Positions 24,203 through 29,006 of a stretch of 29,006 nt of DNA are shown here, piece after piece. Position 1 is the stretch's first letter. The number at the start of each line of letters is the position of its first letter. This DNA comes from JABFRJ01 sp031365465 (lineage in GTDB: Bacteria > Pseudomonadota > Alphaproteobacteria > Rhizobiales > Hyphomicrobiaceae). The notes beneath the pieces are model-generated. The model was not told the DNA's origin and searched no databases. It worked only from the letters and a program-made list of their open reading frames with translations. The translations under genes were made by a program, and so were the position numbers. The DNA lies in contig JANLYD010000217.1 of NCBI GenBank assembly GCA_031365465.1, forward strand, positions 1 through 29,006, read 5' to 3'.

Positions 24203-24808
24203 ATGGCGCGCAAGATCGCAGGCCCTGAAATAGAGCGCGTGATCCAGTTGCTGGCACGTCTGCCGGGGCTCGGGCCACGCTCCGCCCGCAAAGCTGGTTT
24301 GGCACTGATCAAGAAGCGAACAGAGCTGCTGGAGCCGCTGTCCAAAGCGCTTATAGAAGCGGCCGAACGTATCGTGGCGTGCAGCGTTTGCGGAAATCTC
24401 GATACCCAATCGCCCTGCAACATCTGCAGCGATTCCCGCCGCGATCCCACACTGATCGTCGTGGTCGAGGAAATCGGTGATCTCTGGGCACTCGAGCGCG
24501 CGGAAGTCGTACAAGGCCGCTACCATATTCTCGGCGGACACCTGTCGCCGCTCGACGGTATCGGGCCCGATCGGCTCAGTGTCGACTCGTTGCTGCAACG
24601 CGTGAAGCCGCCCGTGACGGAGGTCCTGCTGGCGCTCAGTTCAACCGTAGAAGGACAGTCTACCGTCCACTACCTGAGAGAGCGGCTCGTGCAATCGGGC
24701 GTGGCCGTGTCAGTGCTTGCACGTGGAGTACCGGTCGGCGGCGAACTCGACTACCTCGATGATGGAACCCTGTCGGCGGCAATCAAAAGCCGTCGCACGT
24801 TGGCCTGA
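24203..24808 (+). CDS. recR: Recombination mediator RecR
   Basis: RecR acts with RecO (and RecF) to load RecA on gapped DNA. The 201-residue protein has family length. It contains the helix-hairpin-helix LARLPGLGPRSARKAGL (18-33 region), a four-cysteine zinc finger (C60, C63, C72, C75 in CSVCGNLDTQSPCNIC) and the Toprim domain beginning LIVVVEEIGDLWALE (84-98). The ending is typical (GGELDYLDDGTLSAAI). The ATG at 24203 follows AAAGG at five bases and matches the known N-terminus; the open frame further upstream is not part of the gene. The dnaX and ybaB genes that usually precede recR are not in the window; a tRNA is there instead. Confidence 0.96.
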   Translation: MARKIAGPEIERVIQLLARLPGLGPRSARKAGLALIKKRTELLEPLSKALIEAAERIVACSVCGNLDTQSPCNICSDSRRDPTLIVVVEEIGDLWALERAEVVQGRYHILGGHLSPLDGIGPDRLSVDSLLQRVKPPVTEVLLALSSTVEGQSTVHYLRERLVQSGVAVSVLARGVPVGGELDYLDDGTLSAAIKSRRTLA

Positions 24809-24824
24809 CGGCAAGTCACGGCCT

Positions 24825-24921
24825 AAAAACAAGCGGCGGCCGTGGGAGGGGGACCACGACCGCCGCGAAATCCGCTACGGGGAAGCGTAACGGTGGAAGC
24901 TCTTGGGGGGAAAGAGCTTCA
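24825..24921 (-). ncRNA. Candidate anti-Shine-Dalgarno small RNA (cuckoo/CcsR-like)
   Basis: On the minus strand, two strong hairpins lie between recR and the MATE gene. Hairpin 1 pairs gaagctctt with aagagcttc (24912-24920 and 24896-24904) around the loop UCCCCCC. Hairpin 2 pairs thirteen bases with one mismatch (24854-24866 and 24833-24845) around UCCCCCUC and is followed by TTGTTTTTAG, a good intrinsic terminator. A small tacg/cgta stem between them shows CUUCCC. C-rich loops of this kind are the hallmark of alphaproteobacterial anti-SD RNAs. The ends (about 97 nt) are inferred from the promoter and terminator. No DUF1127 gene, the frequent upstream partner, is visible. Confidence 0.6.
24833..24866 (-). 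terminator. Rho-independent terminator of the candidate small RNA
   Basis: The stem gcggcggtcgtgg/ccacggccgccgc (minus strand, one mismatch) with an eight-base loop is followed by TTGTTTTTAG. It points away from the MATE gene and towards the convergent recR. On the plus strand there is no T-run after it, so it would not serve recR well as an intrinsic terminator. Confidence 0.65.
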
Positions 24922-24928
24922 CACCGTG

Positions 24929-24956
24929 ATATGGAATGGCTTCGAAGATGTTCAAG
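24929..24956 (-). promoter_or_regulatory. Heat-shock-type (RpoH) promoter candidate
   Basis: The minus strand reads CTTGAA (24951-24956), 16 bases, then CCATAT (24929-24934), close to the alphaproteobacterial RpoH pattern. Read as a sigma-70 site it is TTGAAC-17-ATATCA. Either way the start would fall near 24920-24922, exactly at the base of the first C-loop hairpin. Confidence 0.5.
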
Positions 24957-25095
24957 GCCGAAACTGACGTATCGTTCGCTTTTTCTCATAAACGCAGTGC
25001 CGCCCGCGCGATCGAGGCGGCGGCACCGGCCACGGGAACGATCGAAGCTGGCAAAGTATATGCCGATAGGCCGGGATGAGATATGAACGTCCGAC

Positions 25096-25120
25096 CAGAT
25101 GCGTAATCTGATCGCATCAG
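25096..25120. promoter_or_regulatory. Dyad upstream of the MATE gene
   Basis: gatgcg (25098-25103) and cgcatc (25113-25118) form an inverted repeat with a nine-base spacer, 26-48 bases before the MATE start. It has the size of a dimeric repressor operator. No cognate regulator gene is adjacent. Confidence 0.25.
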
Positions 25121-25145
25121 TGACCCCTATTTCGAAAGCTGGCTG

Positions 25146-26564
25146 ATGACAGTGCTCGCCGCACATGCGGAGGTCGCCGCGCCTGCGGCCCCCGCGCTGG
25201 ACCCTCTGCTGCGCTCTCCTATCTTTCCCACGCTGCTTCGGCTGAGCCTGCCCAACATGCTCGCCATGTTGGCGTCGGCCTTGGTGGCGATTGCGGAAAC
25301 AAGCTACGTCGGGCGTCTCGGCACGCCTGCGCTGGCTGGCCTCGCACTCGTGTTCCCGATGGTCATGCTCACCACCATGATGTCGGCCGGCGCCATGGGT
25401 GGCGGCGTCTCGTCGGCGATCAGTCGTGCACTCGGTGCCGGCGATCCCGCGCGTGCGTCCGCACTCGCCATGCATGCTTTCGTCATCGGCTGTACCGCTG
25501 GTCTGCTGTTCACGGTTATGCTGCTGGGGTTCGGTCATCAGCTCTATTCCGCGCTCGGTGGGCGCGGTGCTGCGCTGGCTGAGGCGATGGCCTATTCCAA
25601 CGTCGTGTTCACCGGCGCGCTGGGCATGTGGCTCACCAATACGCTGTCGTCGGTGGTGCGCGGCGGCGGCAACATGAAAGTGCCGTCGCTCACGCTTGGG
25701 ATAGCGGCTATCGGGCAAGTGATCGTGGCCGGTACGTTGGGCCTGGGGCTCGGGCCGTTTCCACGACTTGGAATGACCGGGATCGCGCTCGGATCGGTGG
25801 TCACGTTCAGCGCGGCTGCGTTGTTCCTGGTGTGGTATCTGGCATCCGGCCGTGCCCGTGTCCGGCTCGATTTCAGCACGCTCTACCTGCGCCGTGAAAT
25901 GTTCGTCGATATCCTGAAGGTCGGCGCGCTGGCCTGTCTGGCACCGTTCCAGACCGTGCTGACTATTCTCGTGGTAACCCGGGTCGTGTCGACCTTCGGC
26001 ACCGAGGCGCTGGCCGGCTACGGCATCGGCTCGCGACTGGAATTTCTGCTGATCCCCATCGCATTCGGCATTGGCGTCGCATGTGTGCCGATGGTCGGCA
26101 TGGCGATCGGCGCGGGTCTCGTGCACCGCGCGCGCCGCGTCGCGTGGACCGGCGGTCTGTTTTCGGCGGCGTTGATCGGCTGTGTCGGCTTGTTCGTCGC
26201 AGTTTTTCCCGAAGCCTGGACTCGGCTGTTTACCAGCGACCCCGCCGTGCTCGCGGCAGCCCGCGCTTATTTCCACACAGCCGGCCCCTGCTACGTCTTT
26301 CACGGCCTCGGATTGTGCCTATATTTCGCGTCACAGGGCGCTGGCAAAGTGCTCTGGCCGGTGCTTGCAACCACCTTGCGACTGCTGGTTGTTGCATTCG
26401 GCGGGTGGTGGTTGATCGGGTCGTCAGCCCCGGTCAGCCAGATGTTCGCGGTGGTTGGCGCAGCGATGGTTGCCTATGGCTCAGCGACCGCAGCGGCGAT
26501 TTATTTCGTGAGCTGGCAGCCCAAGCCAAGACCAGCGCCGGCTCCTGCCGCAGCCGCAGCCTGA
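25146..26564 (+). CDS. MATE-family efflux transporter
   Basis: The 472-residue inner-membrane protein has about twelve hydrophobic helices in two MatE repeats. The first covers about residues 28-190 (LPNMLAMLASALVAIAETSYVGRLGTPALAGLAL in parts; SSVVRGGGNMKVP). The second covers about 245-440 (GYGIGSRLEFLLIPIAFGIG; YFASQGAGKVLWPVLATTLR). MATE proteins export drugs or metabolites in exchange for sodium ions or protons; the substrate cannot be read here. The C-terminal tail KPRPAPAPAAAAA is low-complexity. It precedes fdhD by 16 bases, so the two genes are probably co-transcribed. An inverted repeat lies just upstream. Confidence 0.93.
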   Translation: MTVLAAHAEVAAPAAPALDPLLRSPIFPTLLRLSLPNMLAMLASALVAIAETSYVGRLGTPALAGLALVFPMVMLTTMMSAGAMGGGVSSAISRALGAGDPARASALAMHAFVIGCTAGLLFTVMLLGFGHQLYSALGGRGAALAEAMAYSNVVFTGALGMWLTNTLSSVVRGGGNMKVPSLTLGIAAIGQVIVAGTLGLGLGPFPRLGMTGIALGSVVTFSAAALFLVWYLASGRARVRLDFSTLYLRREMFVDILKVGALACLAPFQTVLTILVVTRVVSTFGTEALAGYGIGSRLEFLLIPIAFGIGVACVPMVGMAIGAGLVHRARRVAWTGGLFSAALIGCVGLFVAVFPEAWTRLFTSDPAVLAAARAYFHTAGPCYVFHGLGLCLYFASQGAGKVLWPVLATTLRLLVVAFGGWWLIGSSAPVSQMFAVVGAAMVAYGSATAAAIYFVSWQPKPRPAPAPAAAAA

Positions 26565-26580
26565 TCGACGGAGGCCTGTC

Positions 26581-27471
26581 GTGAGCGACCCTTATATTCG
26601 ACCTACACCCGACGATCCCCGTTTGTCGCAAACGGTCCAAGGCATCGACCAGACCGGCGCGGCCGTCGAAACGGTCGTTGTGACAGAACGTGCGATCACG
26701 CTGTTCCTCAACGCGCGCGAGATCGTCACCGTCATGACGATCGGCGATCATCCGGAGTTGCTCGCGGTCGGCTATCTGCTCAACCAGAACATGTTGCAGC
26801 CGGACGATGATATCACCGCCGTCGAGTACGACGACGACATCGCCACCGTGGTCGTGCGTACGAAGCGCCAGACCGACTACGAGGAAAAACTGAAGAAGAA
26901 GGTGCAAACCTCGGGCTGCGCGCAAGGCACCGTGTTCGGCGACTTGATGGAGAAATTCGACACCATCGTGCTCAACAAAACCGCACGCCTCAAGACGTCA
27001 TGGCTTTACACCCTGACCAAAGCCATCAACACCGAGCCGAGCCTTTATTTGAAGGCCGGCGCCATCCACGGCTGCGTGCTCGCGCGTGCCGATCAGATCC
27101 TGGTCTACATGGAAGATGTCGGCCGTCACAACGCCGTCGACAAGATTGCGGGATACATGTTCCTCAACAAGATCGCGCCCGACGACACCATTTTCTACAC
27201 CACCGGCCGCCTGACGTCCGAGATGGTGATCAAGACGGTCAAAATGGGCATCCCCATTCTCGTGTCCCGGTCTGGCTTCACCGCCTGGGGGGTCGATCTC
27301 GCGCGCAAAGCCGGGCTGACGTTGATCGGTCGCGCGCGCGGCAAGCGTTTCGTGGCTCTCGCCGGCTACGACCGCATCGTATTCGACGCCGACCCCACCA
27401 TGGGTGCCGACGAAGATCGTCGCTATAGCCGCAAGGGCAAGCGCGACAGCATGGGCGGTCCGCAGGATTGA
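26581..27471 (+). CDS. fdhD: Formate dehydrogenase accessory sulfurtransferase FdhD (one-cysteine variant)
   Basis: FdhD carries sulfur from a cysteine desulfurase to the molybdenum or tungsten bis-MGD cofactor of formate dehydrogenase. The 296-residue protein has family length and conserved blocks: GYLLNQNM, TSGCAQGTVFGD (110-121), KAGAIHGCVLA and YMEDVGRHNAVDKIAGYMF (176-194). It also has TTGRLTSEMVIK and SRSGFTAWGVDLA. The CxxC of E. coli FdhD is C113-A-Q-G116, so only the first cysteine is kept. The GTG start has GGAGG six bases upstream. No formate dehydrogenase subunit is in the window; tungstate uptake genes lie about 3 kb upstream. The basic C-terminal tail is extra. Confidence 0.95.
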   Translation: MSDPYIRPTPDDPRLSQTVQGIDQTGAAVETVVVTERAITLFLNAREIVTVMTIGDHPELLAVGYLLNQNMLQPDDDITAVEYDDDIATVVVRTKRQTDYEEKLKKKVQTSGCAQGTVFGDLMEKFDTIVLNKTARLKTSWLYTLTKAINTEPSLYLKAGAIHGCVLARADQILVYMEDVGRHNAVDKIAGYMFLNKIAPDDTIFYTTGRLTSEMVIKTVKMGIPILVSRSGFTAWGVDLARKAGLTLIGRARGKRFVALAGYDRIVFDADPTMGADEDRRYSRKGKRDSMGGPQD

Positions 27472-27502
27472 CCCCAGACACTAGGAAAACGCCCATCGCT
27501 AA

Positions 27503-27553
27503 CGTGCGTTGGCAAGTTTGAAATTTGCGTACGCACGATCATTTGCGCACGCA
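27503..27553. repeat. Pair of 13-base direct repeats with palindromic cores
   Basis: ATTTGCGTACGCA (27523-27535) and ATTTGCGCACGCA (27541-27553) are spaced 18 bases start to start. The first has the perfect palindrome TGCGTACGCA. cgtgcgt at 27503-27509 also pairs with acgcacg at 27531-27537. They lie between fdhD and the ferredoxin gene and look like regulator sites or an fdhD 3' structure. The rest of this 249-base gap shows no gene. Confidence 0.35.
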
Positions 27554-27720
27554 GCATTCCTCTGTTAGCTCAGAACGAAAATAGTCGTGTTCGCGAAACG
27601 GCGGGAATGAATTTCCATTTTTATTGTCTCTTGCCCCTGCAAAAGATGAGTTTTTTCCATTATATTGCGTTTCACGCCGTCGCAGTAACCTTGGCACGAG
27701 ATATGCTCGCTTCAACGCCT

Positions 27721-28104
27721 ATGCCGACATCCAACAATCCCGTGAACGACGATCCGCCGTTTCTCGGCCTGCTGGTTCGTCTAACTGCCATCGATGTGCG
27801 AAAAATTGAGGCAGCCGCTGGTTTTAACGCCATGGAACTGATGCGCGCAGCCGGCGTGCCCATCAAAGCCGAGTGCGGCGGGTCCGGCGTGTGTGCGACG
27901 TGCCATTGCCGCGTACCCGCCGAGTGGGCGGATCGTCTGCCCGCTGCTGCCAACGACGAAGTCGAAAAGCTCGATGAAATCCCCTCGGCCGACGATCGCT
28001 CGCGCCTCAGTTGCCAGATCCAGATGACCGACGACCTCGACGGCCTCGTCCTCGAAGTGCAGCCAGACAGCCTTGAAAAACGTTACCTAGACGCTGCGGA
28101 GTGA
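27721..28104 (+). CDS. Adrenodoxin-type [2Fe-2S] ferredoxin
   Basis: The product (127 residues from this start) is a [2Fe-2S] ferredoxin with cluster ligands C52, C58, C61 and C98. The spacing CX5CX2CX36C equals that of adrenodoxin-like ferredoxins. The binding loop reads ECGGSGVCATCHC and the fourth ligand lies in RLSCQIQ. It would be a cytoplasmic one-electron carrier to an oxygenase, Fe-S assembly or a reductase. The start is uncertain: ATGs at 27721, 27703 and 27607 are in frame, none with a good Shine-Dalgarno, and the conserved domain begins near residue 17 of the version given. It ends six bases before cysG, suggesting co-transcription with siroheme synthesis. Confidence 0.88.
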   Translation: MPTSNNPVNDDPPFLGLLVRLTAIDVRKIEAAAGFNAMELMRAAGVPIKAECGGSGVCATCHCRVPAEWADRLPAAANDEVEKLDEIPSADDRSRLSCQIQMTDDLDGLVLEVQPDSLEKRYLDAAE

Positions 28105-28110
28105 AGTTCC

Positions 28111-29006
28111 ATGCGTGGCTTTCCGATCTTCCTGGATTTCGAAAGCGCGCGACCGCTGATCAATGGCGGCACTGTGCTTGCCGCCGCCAAGGCGCGTCTA
28201 TTGCTATCGCGCGCCTCCAAGGTGACAGTCACGGCTGTTCGCCTCGACGCCGCGTTCGATAGCCTGGTCGCCGCCGGCAGCATCGAACATATCGCGCGCA
28301 GTGCTATTGCCGACGATGTGCGCGGCCGCATTCTCGTCATCTCGGCGACCTCGGATGATGCCGAAGATGCTCGCGTCTCAGGTCTCGCCCGCGCGCTCGG
28401 CGTGCCCGTCAACGTGCCCGACCGTCCGCTGCTCAGCACGTTCGCGCTGGGTGCCATCGTCGATCGCGGCACAGTCACTGTTGCCATCGGCACCGACGGT
28501 GCAGCGCCCGTGTTGGCCACGCGTTTGCGCGCGGCCCTCGAACAGGAGTTACACCCCCGCCTTGGACGCCTCGCCGATATTGCGCGTGAGTATCGCGAGG
28601 CCATCTCGAACAAACTGCCGCAAGGCGCCGGTCGACGGGCGTTCTGGGACGTCATTTTCGGTGGCGCGCCAGCGACAGCCATTCTTGCGGGTGACGAGGC
28701 GACCGGCCGCCAGTTGTTGGAAGCCGAACTCGACGGCGCCGCAGATCCGATGGGCAAAATGGGTCGCGTGCTGCTGGTCGGCGCGGGGCCGGGCGACCCC
28801 GATCTGCTGACGCTGAAAGCGGTGCGCGCGCTCAAGTCAGCCGATGTCATCCTGCACGACTATCTCGCCAGCGATGCGGTGTTGGCTCACGCCCGCCGCG
28901 AAGCCGAGATCGTCTCGGTCGGCAAGGCGAAGGGTCGCCACTCCCGCACGCAGGCGGAAATCAACGACCTCATTCTGTTTTATGCCCGCCAAGGCAAAAC
29001 CGTCGT
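28111..29006 (+). CDS. cysG: Siroheme synthase CysG (partial, runs off the window)
   Basis: CysG makes siroheme from uroporphyrinogen III by methylation, dehydrogenation and iron insertion; siroheme serves sulfite and nitrite reductases. The first 298 codons are present with no stop. Residues 1-205 are the precorrin-2 dehydrogenase/ferrochelatase part (FPIFLDFESARPLINGG; NVPDRPLLSTFALGAIVDRG with the aspartate equivalent to the essential one of Salmonella CysG). The SUMT domain starts near residue 214 (GRVLLVGAGPGDPDLLTLKA, ILHDYLASDAVL, KGRHSRTQAEIN). The glycine-rich NAD loop is unusual (NGGTVLAAAKAR instead of GGGxVAxRKxR). It begins six bases after the ferredoxin stop, with only GAAG upstream as a ribosome site. 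Confidence 0.93.
   Translation, partial: MRGFPIFLDFESARPLINGGTVLAAAKARLLLSRASKVTVTAVRLDAAFDSLVAAGSIEHIARSAIADDVRGRILVISATSDDAEDARVSGLARALGVPVNVPDRPLLSTFALGAIVDRGTVTVAIGTDGAAPVLATRLRAALEQELHPRLGRLADIAREYREAISNKLPQGAGRRAFWDVIFGGAPATAILAGDEATGRQLLEAELDGAADPMGKMGRVLLVGAGPGDPDLLTLKAVRALKSADVILHDYLASDAVLAHARREAEIVSVGKAKGRHSRTQAEINDLILFYARQGKTV

Noticed and set aside
24816..24989. Small minus-strand frame of 57 codons starting MRKSERYVSFGLEH
   Set aside because: I tested it as a possible DUF1127-like partner of the small RNA. It lacks the DUF1127 pattern, has no ribosome site and runs through both hairpins and the terminator.
24816..26303. A 495-codon open frame on the minus strand opposite the MATE gene
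   Set aside because: It is a shadow of a GC-rich transporter gene: rich in Arg, His and Gln, no family resemblance, and it would read through both small-RNA hairpins.
27692..27707. Sigma-54-like promoter TGGCACG-N4-ATGCT before the ferredoxin gene
   Set aside because: The -24/-12 spacing is exact, but transcription would start about three bases before the ATG at 27721 and would exclude both upstream starts; a chance match is more likely without enhancer sites or leaderless-translation evidence.
1..29006. CRISPR arrays, insertion sequences, integrases or toxin-antitoxin genes
   Set aside because: No regularly spaced repeats, no transposase or integrase motifs and no matched small toxin/antitoxin pairs were seen on either strand.

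Overview
The window looks like chromosomal DNA of a high-GC alphaproteobacterium, most likely of the Hyphomicrobiales (Rhizobiales). The pointers are a NadQ-type (degenerate Nudix) regulator, DUF1285 and DUF502 proteins, a BadH-like dehydrogenase, a histidine tRNA that has A73 and no encoded G-1, and a possible RpoH-driven small RNA with C-rich hairpin loops. No insertion sequence, prophage, integrase or CRISPR array is visible. Coding density is high and most genes are core or near-core.

Layout. Positions 1-339 have no convincing gene but carry several DnaA-box-like sequences. Next come truA and an alpha/beta hydrolase (minus strand). A plus-strand run follows: glyQ, a SAM methyltransferase, a hotdog thioesterase and an LTA-synthase-like membrane phosphotransferase. 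glyS does not follow glyQ. From 6.1 to 13.5 kb all genes are on the minus strand: an EamA transporter, a CoA-binding protein, a PpiD-like membrane chaperone, DUF1285, a gamma-glutamyltransferase and nadQ. At 13.7-16.0 kb lie a DUF502 membrane protein and a divergent MarR/SDR pair that resembles badR/badH of cyclohexanecarboxylate degradation. At 16.1-22.0 kb, glmU and glmS (UDP-GlcNAc synthesis) are flanked by two SPOR-domain proteins.

From 22.2 to 23.8 kb there is a tungstate ABC transporter made of an ATPase and a binding protein, with no permease gene. Then come tRNA-His (minus), recR, the candidate small RNA (minus), a MATE exporter, fdhD, an adrenodoxin-type ferredoxin and the first two thirds of cysG, which runs off the right edge.

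How the parts may work together. Tungstate uptake, FdhD (which sulfurates the formate dehydrogenase cofactor), a [2Fe-2S] ferredoxin and siroheme synthase all serve metal-cofactor enzymes. Formate dehydrogenase and siroheme-dependent sulfite or nitrite reductase are the likely clients, but neither is in the window. The glmU-glmS pair supplies cell-wall and lipopolysaccharide precursors next to two envelope proteins predicted to touch peptidoglycan.

The most novel-looking element is intergenic. At about 24825-24921 on the minus strand, a heat-shock-type promoter precedes two strong hairpins with loops UCCCCCC and UCCCCCUC, and the second hairpin is followed by a U-run. This is the architecture of anti-Shine-Dalgarno small RNAs of the cuckoo/CcsR kind.
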